A stretch of 64,000 nucleotides of DNA from Verrucomicrobiia bacterium (GTDB lineage: Bacteria; Verrucomicrobiota; Verrucomicrobiia; Limisphaerales; CAIMTB01). Shown piece by piece: positions 47,613-58,000 of the stretch (positions within the stretch are counted from its first letter, which is position 1; every line of letters begins with the position of its first letter). The position numbers were made by a program, and so were the translations under genes. Location: contig JAHCBA010000012.1 in the NCBI GenBank assembly GCA_019634625.1, positions 62,001 to 126,000 of the forward strand, written 5' to 3'. The notes beneath the pieces were generated by a model that saw only the letters and a program-made list of their open reading frames with translations, was not told where the DNA came from and did not search any database.

Positions 47613-49034
47613 TTATCCGCGTGCCCGGATCGCGGACTCGACCAGACGCCCCATCTGACCGCACATCATGAGCGGCAGTGAAACCATCTCGAACCTCACG
47701 TCGCCGTCGGCGAGAACGTGACGGATCGTCTGGCGCGACGGCGGGTTGAGGTCCAGCCGGCAGGCGACCGGGTTCCCTCGGAGCGCGGCGAACTGGACGA
47801 GCGACTTCAAGGAGCCCGCCTTTCCCGCCTTGACCTCGACCGGGAACACCTGGGTGCCGGCGACCTGGAGAAAGTCCACCTCGGCATTGCCGGTCCGGCC
47901 TTCTCGCAGCCAGTAATGCAACTCGGGTTTGTGGCCCGGTGCGCTGGCAAAATGGAGTTGTTGTGCCACGAACTGCTCTGCCAGGCAGCCTTCGTTGATG
48001 AAGCGCCGGTCGAGCAGATCGACTTCGCGCAGGGACGTGATTCCGGAGGCGCGGTTGAAGAAGCTGAGATCGAGGTTGTAGAGCTTGAAGACGCGTTCCT
48101 CCGCATGGGCGCGAAGGGGGACCCCGTCGCCGTGCGAATGAATGGCGGCGAACACCACGCCCGCTTTGATCAGCAGATCCAGTGCACGCCGAACCTCCCG
48201 GGCCTGCGATTCGCGGTCGATGTTGGAGTATTTCACCTTCTCGCACACGTGCCGCCCGAGGTAATCCATGACACGCTGCAACCGCACCAGGTCCGTGCCG
48301 GTGGCATACTTCGAGAAGTCGTCGCGGTAGGTCTCAATGATCGAGTCGTGAATCTCAAACACCGCGGGGAGATGGTTCTGCTCCAGGAAGACTTGAACCG
48401 CCTCGGGCATCCCGCCCACCAACAGGAACTCCCGCAGGAGCCGGAGCAAACGGTCATGGGCGGAATTCGGAAACACCTCCCCCAAGGTGTAATTCCCAAG
48501 CAACGCGAGAAGTTGGGTTTCACCCCGCGCAGACAGAAACTCCTCCCAGCTGACCGGACCCAGGTGAAAGTACTCAACCCGCCCCACCGGCATCGGAAAG
48601 CTGTGCTCGGCCAGCGTGAATTCGAGCAGCGAACCCGCCGCAACCACCGGCAGGTCGGGGAGTTCCTCAAGAAAATAGCGCAGGCATTGAAGCGCTTTGG
48701 GAACCGCCTGCACCTCGTCCAGAAACACGAGCGAATCCCTCGCGTTGACCTCGCCACGGTCCGCAAGGAACTCGATCTCGCGCAGAACACTCCTCGGATC
48801 GAGGCTGTCGATGACACGAGCCAGGGAGGGGTGACGTTCCAGGTTCACCTCGAACAAGCGGCGCTTTTTCCGCCCGGCGAACTGCCGGACCAGAGTCGAT
48901 TTGCCGACCTGCCGTGCACCGCGAATCACCAATGGCTTGCGATGCGGCTTGGCGATCCACCGTTCCAACTGCAGCGCTGCGGCGCGTTCAAACACCTGCA
49001 CAAAATAGACCCCTGTTATCGGTGAACAATGCAT
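47613..49034 (-). CDS. DUF4143-type AAA ATPase
   Basis: A 473-residue protein. Walker A is IRGARQVGKSTLV near 36-48, Walker B SLVFLDEVQ, sensor VVAAGSLLEFTLAE. The C-terminal DUF4143 part includes VFKLYNLDLSFFNRASG, FVAQQLHFAS and EVDFLQVAGTQVFPVEVKAG, a PD-(D/E)xK-like core. Such ATPases are common in mobile and defence-type regions and their role is unknown. The start at 49034 is taken; GTG codons at 49001 and 48995 are alternatives. A dispersed element lies 28 bases upstream. It is the intact relative of the remnant at 31273. Confidence 0.88.
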   Translation of the reverse strand: MHCSPITGVYFVQVFERAAALQLERWIAKPHRKPLVIRGARQVGKSTLVRQFAGRKKRRLFEVNLERHPSLARVIDSLDPRSVLREIEFLADRGEVNARDSLVFLDEVQAVPKALQCLRYFLEELPDLPVVAAGSLLEFTLAEHSFPMPVGRVEYFHLGPVSWEEFLSARGETQLLALLGNYTLGEVFPNSAHDRLLRLLREFLLVGGMPEAVQVFLEQNHLPAVFEIHDSIIETYRDDFSKYATGTDLVRLQRVMDYLGRHVCEKVKYSNIDRESQAREVRRALDLLIKAGVVFAAIHSHGDGVPLRAHAEERVFKLYNLDLSFFNRASGITSLREVDLLDRRFINEGCLAEQFVAQQLHFASAPGHKPELHYWLREGRTGNAEVDFLQVAGTQVFPVEVKAGKAGSLKSLVQFAALRGNPVACRLDLNPPSRQTIRHVLADGDVRFEMVSLPLMMCGQMGRLVESAIRARG

Positions 49035-49061
49035 AAAATACGGGGGTGATTCCTGGGCGGT

Positions 49062-49145
49062 GCCTCCCGGGGTTGTGGGTGAGGAGGCAGCGAATCGGAG
49101 AGACGACCTCTGCGAGTCCTCAACCCAACGCTCCACACCGTTGCG
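49062..49145 (+). repeat. MITE-like dispersed element, copy D (left part)
   Basis: Begins GCCTCCCGGGGTTGTGGGTG, continues GAGGAGGCAGCGAATCGG and AACGCTCCACACCGTTGCG, then diverges. It keeps the left end and the first half of the family. It lies in the upstream region of the DUF4143 ATPase gene, which is transcribed leftward, so it may affect that promoter. Confidence 0.8.
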
Positions 49146-49271
49146 AACGGACACCGCCCTGCGCACCGAATGAATGCCACGACAGACCCCGCGTAACGTT
49201 CCCCTCCTTTCCGCGTATGGCGGGGGGTAGGCCTCGCGTCCGGATGTGCCGGATGCCCTGCCGAATCGCCC

Positions 49272-50252
49272 ATGCCACGGATTTCCATTCCCCGGAGGAA
49301 CACCGGCATCCCCCTTGCCGCTCTCGCCATCGCTCTCCTGCTCGGCACGACGGCATGTCACCGGGAATCCCCCTCCGCGGCTGCCCACCCCCTTGCCCCC
49401 CATGAACTCGCGCGCATCGGCGAGGCCGTCGTCACCACCGCTCAGTTCCAGGCCGAACGCTTCCGCCACCCGGCGTCCATCTCCGCGGACGAACTCCTCC
49501 AACGCCTGATCCGCCGGGAACAACTCCTCGCCGAGGCCCATCGCACCGGGTTCGACCGCCAACCGGAACTGATCGAGGCCTGGAAGGCTTTCGTCACCTC
49601 GCGCTTCGAGGATTCCCTGCGCCCGGAACTCGCCCCCGACGACACCCTCCCGGAATCCGAACTGGCCGCCCACCATGCACTCGAAGCCGGGCGCTACCGC
49701 ACGCCCGAAGCGGTTCATGCCGCACTGGTCCAGTTCCACCTCCCGGGTGCCGCCCCCGAATCGCGACGTCGCGAGATCCTTGAACGCGCCGACGCCCTGC
49801 GCACCGCCGCAGGAGGCGACCACGCCACCCCCGAAGCCTTCGCCCGACTGGCCCGCGAACATTCCCAGCACGCCGGCACCCGGCGCAGTGGAGGCGACCT
49901 CGGCTGGGTGACCCGCAATCAGGCCGCCCAGTTCCTGCCGCAGTCCGTGGTGGACCAGATCTTCGCCCCCGGCCAACCCGGCACCGTGAGCCCGATTCTC
50001 CCCACTTCGGAGGGGGTGTTCCTGGTGCAGATCCTGGAACGCCGGCCCGCCCGGACCCTTCCGCTGGAGGACGTCCGTGAACGCGTCCGCCGGGATCTTC
50101 TCGCCGCCCGCGCCGCCGCCGCCGAGACCGCGTTGCTCGCCCGCCTCAATGCCCTTCACCCGGCCGCGATCAACGCCCCGGCCCTCGCCGATCTCGCGCC
50201 CGCGGTTCCCTCGGCCCTTGCGGCGCGCCCACCCCGCCTTCCCAGCCCGTGA
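49272..50252 (+). CDS. parvulin-type peptidyl-prolyl isomerase, lipoprotein
   Basis: A 326-residue periplasmic protein. The signal peptide ends in LLLGTTAC (lipobox, Cys29). An N-terminal chaperone-like helical part is followed by a PpiC/SurA-type rotamase domain near 145-250: EAVHAALVQFHLP, FARLAREHSQHAGTRRSGGD, LGWVTRNQAAQFLPQSV and VSPILPTSEGVFLVQILERR. It would assist folding of exported proteins. It lies directly before the genes for a 571-residue exported protein and the 3956-residue giant on the same strand, which suggests these are its clients. Confidence 0.9.
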   Translation: MPRISIPRRNTGIPLAALAIALLLGTTACHRESPSAAAHPLAPHELARIGEAVVTTAQFQAERFRHPASISADELLQRLIRREQLLAEAHRTGFDRQPELIEAWKAFVTSRFEDSLRPELAPDDTLPESELAAHHALEAGRYRTPEAVHAALVQFHLPGAAPESRRREILERADALRTAAGGDHATPEAFARLAREHSQHAGTRRSGGDLGWVTRNQAAQFLPQSVVDQIFAPGQPGTVSPILPTSEGVFLVQILERRPARTLPLEDVRERVRRDLLAARAAAAETALLARLNALHPAAINAPALADLAPAVPSALAARPPRLPSP

Positions 50253-50280
50253 CCCATCTTCCCGCAATCCCGTTCGCCCC

Positions 50281-51996
50281 ATGAATCCTCCCCACGCTCC
50301 CCACCTCATGCTCAAGGCCGCCCTGACAGCCCTGCTCGCCGCACTGGTGGCGCCGTCGGCTCGAGCCCAATCCCTCACCCAGGAATTCCTCCTGCAACCC
50401 GGGTGGAATGCCCTCTGGATCGAAGTCGATCCGCCCGATCGCTCTCCCGACGCCGTCTTCGCCACTCTCCCCATCGCCAGCGTCTGGACCTGGTCCGAAC
50501 GCGTGTCAGCCACCGACTTCATCCAGAACCCCGAGACCGCCGGTTGGAACCGCGCCCAGTGGCTGGCCTGGTTCCCTCCCGACAGCCCCGAGGCCCCCCT
50601 GGCCAACCTCTACGCCGTCCTCCCCCAACGGGCCTACCTCGTCCGGCTCGCCGGCACGGAACCCGTCCACGCCTCGGTGACCGGTCGCCCGATTCACCGG
50701 ACCCCCGACTGGAGCGCCGACCGCTTCAATCTCCGGGGCTTTCCCGTGGACGACTCGGTGGCGCCCACCTTCCGCCAGTTCTTCCGATCGTCCTCGGCCC
50801 ATTTCGATTCCCGAAGCGGCCGGCTGGAACCGATCTTCCGTCTCGGTTCGGACGGCCAGTGGCAGGCCGTTTCACCGGACGACCGGATGCGGCGGGGCGA
50901 GGCCTACTGGGTGTCCACCCGCGGACCCAGCGACTTCGTGGCCCCGTTCCATCTCAGTCTCAACACCGGCGACCACGCCACCTTCAACGCCGTGTTGCGC
51001 CGGGTCGAACTCACCCTCCACAACCTGCACGCCGCCCCGAAGTCCATCCGCATCGAACCCGCAGGCCCCCACGCCTCGCCCCTCCTGCTCCTCCCGCCTA
51101 CCCGCCCCGGCCAGACCAACGCACCCCGCCCGCTCGAGACGCACGACCAACCCCTCTCCGCCGGTGCCGGCCAACAAGTCCATCTCGGGCTGGACCGCTC
51201 CCAACTCACGAACTCCCCGGCCACCAATCCCACCACCGGCGTCCACGCCACCCTCCTCCGCGTCTCCGACAACGAGGGAACGCTCTATCACGTGGGCGTG
51301 ACCGCCACCCTGGGGGCGGTCTCCGACTACTCCGGCCTCTGGCTGGGCACGGTGACCCTCACCGATGTGGCGCCGACCGCCGGAACCCCCGGCGAACCCG
51401 GGCCGGTGACGGCGAACTTCCCACTTCGCCTTCTGCTGCACGTGGACGCTGGCGGACAAGTGTCGCTCCTGCGGGACGTGACGCTGGTCTATTCACGCAC
51501 CAACACCCCGGCCGGCTCGCCGGAGAACCTGGCCGGCCTCGCTCCCACCGAGTTGGTCACCGACCCGTCCCGGCTCTTCGCCTACGCGGCCTCGGACCTG
51601 CGAAGCGGTGCGGTGCGCGGACGGCGCATCACGGCGCCGCACTTCGAGTTCGCGCGGACGAACGGCCAGTTCACCCTGCCGCTCAGCGGTACGTTCGCCC
51701 CGGACAACACCGTCACCGGCACCCTGCAACTCCCCGGGGACCACCCCGGCAACCCCTTCCTCCACCGTTACCATCCCGACCACGGGACCAACGCCTACGC
51801 CGTCTCCCGCGACCTCCGCCTCGTGCTGGCGCCCGACCCGTCGCCCCCGCCGGGCGGCGGCGGTGGCGACACGCTGGGCGGCACGTACACGGAGACCTTG
51901 TCCGGCCTGCACAAGCTGCCGCTCCAGGTGGCCGGATCCGTGCAACTCCGACGCCTCACCACCCTCGGCGTGCTGAACGCCGGGAGCACCCCTTGA
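50281..51996 (+). CDS. exported protein of unknown function, partner of the giant protein
   Basis: A 571-residue protein starting at ATG 50281, 28 bases after the isomerase stop. The signal peptide (LKAALTALLAALVAPSARA, cleavage after ARA) leads to a mature start LTQEFLLQPGWNALWIEVDP. The N-terminal third has repeated aromatic beta-strand motifs (VWTWSERV, WLAWFPPDSP, RFNLRGFPVD) and the rest is rich in Thr, Pro and Gly with no known domain. A Gly-rich linker (SPPPGGGGGD) lies near 518-528. It ends 16 bases before the giant gene. Family function unknown. Confidence 0.8.
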   Translation: MNPPHAPHLMLKAALTALLAALVAPSARAQSLTQEFLLQPGWNALWIEVDPPDRSPDAVFATLPIASVWTWSERVSATDFIQNPETAGWNRAQWLAWFPPDSPEAPLANLYAVLPQRAYLVRLAGTEPVHASVTGRPIHRTPDWSADRFNLRGFPVDDSVAPTFRQFFRSSSAHFDSRSGRLEPIFRLGSDGQWQAVSPDDRMRRGEAYWVSTRGPSDFVAPFHLSLNTGDHATFNAVLRRVELTLHNLHAAPKSIRIEPAGPHASPLLLLPPTRPGQTNAPRPLETHDQPLSAGAGQQVHLGLDRSQLTNSPATNPTTGVHATLLRVSDNEGTLYHVGVTATLGAVSDYSGLWLGTVTLTDVAPTAGTPGEPGPVTANFPLRLLLHVDAGGQVSLLRDVTLVYSRTNTPAGSPENLAGLAPTELVTDPSRLFAYAASDLRSGAVRGRRITAPHFEFARTNGQFTLPLSGTFAPDNTVTGTLQLPGDHPGNPFLHRYHPDHGTNAYAVSRDLRLVLAPDPSPPPGGGGGDTLGGTYTETLSGLHKLPLQVAGSVQLRRLTTLGVLNAGSTP

Positions 51997-52012
51997 ACCC
52001 GCCTGCCCTGCC

Positions 52013-55000
52013 ATGAAGCTGAACCCTCACCCTTCCTGTTTCCCCCGGTGGATACGCCGGGCAATGCTCCTGCTTCTGCTCACCGCCGCCAGCCACGGGC
52101 TCCAAGCCTACGTCTATTCCGATGCCAACAATTTCAACGCCCCGGCCCCGAATGTTGGGATGTTTGGCAGGGCCTTCTTCACTAACCCCATCGGCGGCAG
52201 CTACGACATCGCCGCCGGCTACGTCCTGGCGGCCGACAATGTTTCCGGGCTGGTGATCTTCAACACGGCCAATCCTACCCGGCCGACCGGAGCCCACGCC
52301 GACTTCAACGTCGCCTTCGATGTGGACATCAGGTCGATCGATGGCGGCGATACCGGTCAGGTGGCCTTCGCGCTCAATTACGGCCGCCTCGCGGATGCCC
52401 CGACCTACGGCGACATCAACACGGGCGGCGGTCTGGTCATCTCATGCATCGGCACCGACAGCGGCAATGGCAACCCCAACAGCTATCTCAGCCGGGTGAC
52501 TTACCGCGGCAATTTGGTCGGGGAGTCGCAGATCGGAACCGGGGTGTCGATCACGCGGTTCGAGGCCTCCTTCGTCCGAGCGCCGGTTTCCCGGCTCACC
52601 GTCACTTATCGCGGAGTGGACCATTCCACCGGCGGTGACCTGGACCGTTCCTTTACCTACGACATGCCCAACTGGGATCCGGCCCAGGACTGGCGGTTCG
52701 GCCTCAGCGGATCCACCACCGTCTATCCGCAATACACGTACGGCATCGTGGCCAGCCGCGTCGAGCTGTCCGGCACGACGGCCCCTTGGTATGGGGCCCC
52801 GCTGAACTCCCTCACGCCCTACGCCCGGCAGTCCTGGCAGGATTTCCCTGACAACTTCCTGTTCGAGATCGGCTCGAACGAGGGCGTCAACCCGGCCAGC
52901 ATCACGGTCACGGCAACGTCCTCCGACGAGTCGGTGATCCCGGCGGCCAACCTCGCCATCACGGCCCCAAGTCCCGCTGTCCGCCAGATCAACCTCAACC
53001 CCCTGCGCGGCGCGCATGGCACCGCCACGATCACCCTGCGCTCCGATCCCGGCGGCGGGCTCCCGGCCAGCACGGTCAGCTACCAGCACACCGTCACCCC
53101 CAACATCCCGCCCTCGATCTCAGCCTTGCGACCCGACAACACCCCCGTCACCCAGCCCTATGGCTTCCCGCGCAGCCTGCCCTTCACCGCACTCAGCCTG
53201 CGCTGGCCGACCAACCAACTGCGGCTGGAGGCCAGCGTGGAAAACAACCTGGTGGATCCCCGGAATCTCTGGTTCGAGCCCCGCGACGACACCGGCATCA
53301 ACTGGAACCTCGTGTTCACCCCGTCCCGGGACGACTCGGCAAACCCCGCCTCCGGCAAGGTCACCGTCAAGGTCACCGACGGCTCGGGCGACTCGGCCAG
53401 CAGCAGCTTCACGCTCTATACCTACAACCAGCCGCTGCCGCCCGCCGTCCTCGGCGGCGGCACCGCCCTGGCGCTCAACGACGAGGGCCCCGTCGCGGTC
53501 CAGGCCCGCCAATACGCCGTGGACGCCAACGCCACCGATACCGGCGCCGGTTCCACAGCCACCCTCGAGGCCTGGGTCTTCGCCACCGCCCTGCCGGCAC
53601 CTGACCTCAACGTCGTCGCCGCCATGGGAACACCCTTGAAAACCCGCGGCGTCATCCTCGCCGTCCAGCAGGACGGCAGCCCCGCCCTGGCCAATTGGCT
53701 CAATGACTTCGTCCCCACCAACGCCACGGTGAAGATCACCACCAACCGCTGGCATCACGTTGCCAGCGTGGTCAACGGCCGGGCCGTGTCGCTGTACGTG
53801 GACGGCCAGATCTCGGCCCGGGGCACCCTGAACGACGCGGCCGACCTGCTGCCCAAGTACGTGTACCTCGGCCACGAACCCTTCGAGGACAACCTCGACC
53901 GCCCCTGGTTCGGCTATCTCGACAACGTCCGGCTCTGGAATACCGCCCGTTCCGCCGCCGACATCGCCGCCAACTTCAACCGCCTCGTGCCGCCCGATGC
54001 GCCGGGCCTCGTGCGCGACTTCCGCTGCGAGGACGGCTTCGTCCACTTCGACGGTGCCAACCCCGCCCTCGCCCCGGCCGGCGTGCCGGTGGGCGGCCGG
54101 TTGCAGGACTTCAGCGCCCGGCAGCGCCACGCCACGCTGGTGGGCTTCCCCGCCTTCGTGCCCGGCGTCTCCCCCGGAGCCACCGTCCATGTGCCCGAGG
54201 ATCAGCCCGCCTCCTTCGGCCTCGGCGCCGTCCCCGATGGCACCCGGGTCTGGGGCCCCGCCGGCCTGAAGCGTGAGATCTACTTCGGCCCGGTCAACGC
54301 GGGGCTCCAGGCCGGCCTGGGCGGCAGCCCCGGCTGGCCGGACCGGCCCGACGCGGTCCTGGCCCTTGGCACGGGTCTCGAGCTGCCGCCCGGCGGACCC
54401 GTCGCCTACGGTCAACGTCTCAGCGGCTGGCTGCTCCCGCCCGAGACCGGCAACTACACCTTCGCCATCGCCAGCGCCAACGAGGCCTGGCTGTGGCTCA
54501 GCTCCAACGACAGCCCGGATAACCTGTCCGTCCTCGCCCGCTCGCCGGCCAGCGGCGTCGGCTTCCGGCGCTTCGACTTCAACCCCGCGCAGCAGACCGC
54601 CACCGTCCATCTCAACGCCGGGCAACGCTATTACCTCGAGGTCCGCCACCAGGCCGACAACGGCGCCAACGGCAGCGCCCACCTGTCGGTCCAATGGACC
54701 CTCCCCAGCGGTCTCGTCGAGACCCCCATCCCCGCCTACCGCTTCCAACCCCTCGGCACCCCCAGACTTCCTGCCGACGCGCTGACCTTCACCGTGGAGG
54801 TGCCCCCCGCCGCCGGCTCGCTCACCCTCAGCAACGGCGTCGCCACCTACTCGCCCGTACCCAACTTCTTCGGGACCGACTCCTTCGTGTACCGCGCCGC
54901 CTACCTCGGGCGCACCTCCGCCCCCGTGGTGGTGAACCTGAACGTGTTGAACCGCGACGACGACCCGGTGGCCGGTTCGGGCAACGCCCTGCAACTGGGC

Positions 55001-58000
55001 GACGGCCCTTTCACCGTGGCCTCCGCCACCGAACTCAACCTGCGGGGCGGCTCCTTCACCCTCGAACTCTGGGCCCGCCGCGCCAGTGCCAATCCGCCCC
55101 CGGCCAACACCACGCAAACCCTCTGGCACCTCGCACCCGACGACCCCGGCAGCGCCAGCTCCCAAGCCTTCCTCGCCTGGCAACCCAACGGCACCGTCGG
55201 CGTCTTCCTCGCCCGCCAGGAACCCGATCCACTCCTCCTCAGCGGCACTCCCTACCTCGACACCGACTGGCACCATTGGGCGGTCGTCTTCGACGCAGCG
55301 ACCGGCCGCCGCGAGCTGTTCCGCGACGGGATCAGCCTCGGCACCGATACCACCACCCAACCGCCGCCCACCTTCGCCCGCCTTCACCTCGGCGCCATGC
55401 ACAGCCAGTCGAATCGCTTCCAGGGTGACCTCGATGAAGTCCGGCTTTGGACCCGGGCCCGCACCGCCGGGGAACTGCAGGCCACCATGCGCACCCCGCT
55501 CACCGGCACCGAAACGGATCTGCTCGCCTACTACCGCCTCGATGAAGGCAACGGCCTCACCGCCCGCGACTCGAGCCCTCCCAAACCCGGCGGCCTCACC
55601 TTCGACCTCAGCCTCGTCAACCCGGTCTCCTGGACCACCGGCCTCACCAACCTCGCCACCACGACCGTGCCGCGGAACAGTCCCGGACAGCGCCTCTTCC
55701 TGCCCGCCTTCGATCCGGATGGCCAAACGCTCGCCTGGCAGATCCTGTCGCCCACGCCCGCCAACGGCCGCCTCATCCCCGACCCCCTCATCCCAGGGGC
55801 CTTCACGTACATCCCCAACCCCAACTTCCACGGCCCCGACCCGGTCCGCTACCAGGTCACCGCCGGAAGCCGGACGTCGCCCGTCGCCACGCTGCTGGTG
55901 GACGTCCAGTTCCTGCCCATTCCGCCCACCATCGCCCCGCTCCGCGACGTGGAACTCGAGGAGGAAGACCCGCCGCGCGTCCTCCCCATCGTCCTGTCCG
56001 ATGTGGACGATCCCACCGGCACCAGCCTCTCGCTGACGGTGCGCTCGTCGAACCCCTCCCTGCTGCCCACCAACAACATCGCCTTCGGCGGCTCCGGCAA
56101 CGCGCGCTCCGTCACGCTGAACCCGGTGCCCGGCGAGGTCGGCACGGCCACGGTCGAGATCGAGGTCAGCAACGGCGCCCTCTCCGCCTCCGCGTCCTTC
56201 CAGGTCCGGGTCAACCCGCGTCTGGCCTTCGTGGTGGTCAATACCGGCGAGCCCACCAGCTTCCCGTCCGGCGTCGCCACCGCCCTCAACCAGGCCGGCC
56301 AGCTCGCCGGCTGGGTTGCCGGCTCCGCCGCCCAGACCAACAGCCAGCCCTTCCTCTACGCCGGCTACGGCACCGCCGTCCCGACCCACCTCACCGCCAA
56401 CCTCGGCGGCAACACCGGCGGCGCCCTCGGCATCAACAACGCCGGCCTTCTGGTCGGTGCCGCCGCCGATTCCCTTGGCGCCACCCGCGCCTTCCTCGTG
56501 GACCCCCGACGCGACACGTTGCCCACGGACCTCGGCCTCCTGCCCGGTGGCAATCTCAGCGTCGCCACCGCCGTCAACGATTCCGGCCTCGTCGTCGGTT
56601 ATGGCCAGCTCGGCGACGGCACCTTCCGCGCCTTCACCGCCGGTACCGGCCCCCTCACCGCCCTCGCCCTCACCAACGGTTACGCCGAAATGTGGGCCAC
56701 CGCTGTGAACGCCGCCGGCGAGATCGCCGGGTATGCGCGGCTCGCCCAGGGCGGCGCCACCAACGCCTTCCTCCATGCCGCCGGCCAAACCCGCGACCTC
56801 GGCCGCCCCAACGGCGCCAACCACGTCTTCGTCACCGCCGTCAACGCCGGCGGCACCGTCTTCGGTCACGCCATCTACCCCACCGGCGCCACCTCCCGCG
56901 TGGTCCGCTGGGACGCCGGTCAATGGGTCGAACTGGGTGACATGCTCGGCGGCGGCCGGGCCGAGGTGACCGGCGCCAACCGCTACGGCCAGATCGTCGG
57001 TCGTGCCCTCGATCCCCACGGCGTCTGGCGCGCCTTCCTCTACAGCGACGGCCGGGCTTCCGACCTCAATGCCCTGCTGACCATGGGCCCGGGCTGGATC
57101 CTCAACGGCGCCGCTGCCATCAACGACCTCAGCCAGATCGCCGCCAACGGCAGCCAGTCCGGCGGACTGTCCCAGGCGCTCTTGCTCTTCCCCGCCACTG
57201 AAATCGGTCGCCGCGTCTTCCGACCCGAGGGCACGCTCGCCGAGTTGCCGGACATCACCCTCCTCTCCGGCGGCGGGCATGACCAGTCGGCCAACGCCTT
57301 CTTCTGGAGCGCCGGCGACCGCAAACTCTTCGCCATCCGCCCCGTGGTCGCCGAAATCCGCTGGCGCACCGGCACCTACGAAGTCGTCACCAACCTCACC
57401 GAGTTCGGCGACACCTTCATCCGGCAGAGGTTCACCAACGAAATCAAACTGCCCACCCTGTCCTTCAACGTTTGGCCCGCCGATCCCGATGTTCATGTCG
57501 TGGGCACCCCGGTGCAGGTGGAACCGGACCAGCCGGACTTCCAGTACGGCTTCGTGGATCTCTCCTATACGGAAGCCGACGGCGCGGCCGTGAACGCCGC
57601 CAGCAAGGAGTTCACCAGCCCTTCCACCGGCTACAGCGTGCTCCACTACCTCCGCACCGGAGGCCGCGCCCCCAATCCCCAGCTCCAGCCCCACCAGTTC
57701 CGCGTGGTGCGCTCCGCCCTCTGGAACGATCCCGGACTCCTCGTCACCCATGTCGCCTGGTCCATCGGTTCCCCCGTCACCAACGCCCTTCACAACGATT
57801 ACCCCGGTCTCAACGGCTTCATCCTCTTCACCAACGCCCCCTACGACGGCTTCGGTTCCCAGGCCGCCTACGACCGAGCCACGCGCACCGGCCCCATCCT
57901 GCCCGTCAACACCCACACCGAAGGTGGCAACCTCGTCGTCGTCTGGTACCGACAAAACCCACTCGGCGTCGCCTGGTCCAGCCTGCCGTACCAGTACGCG

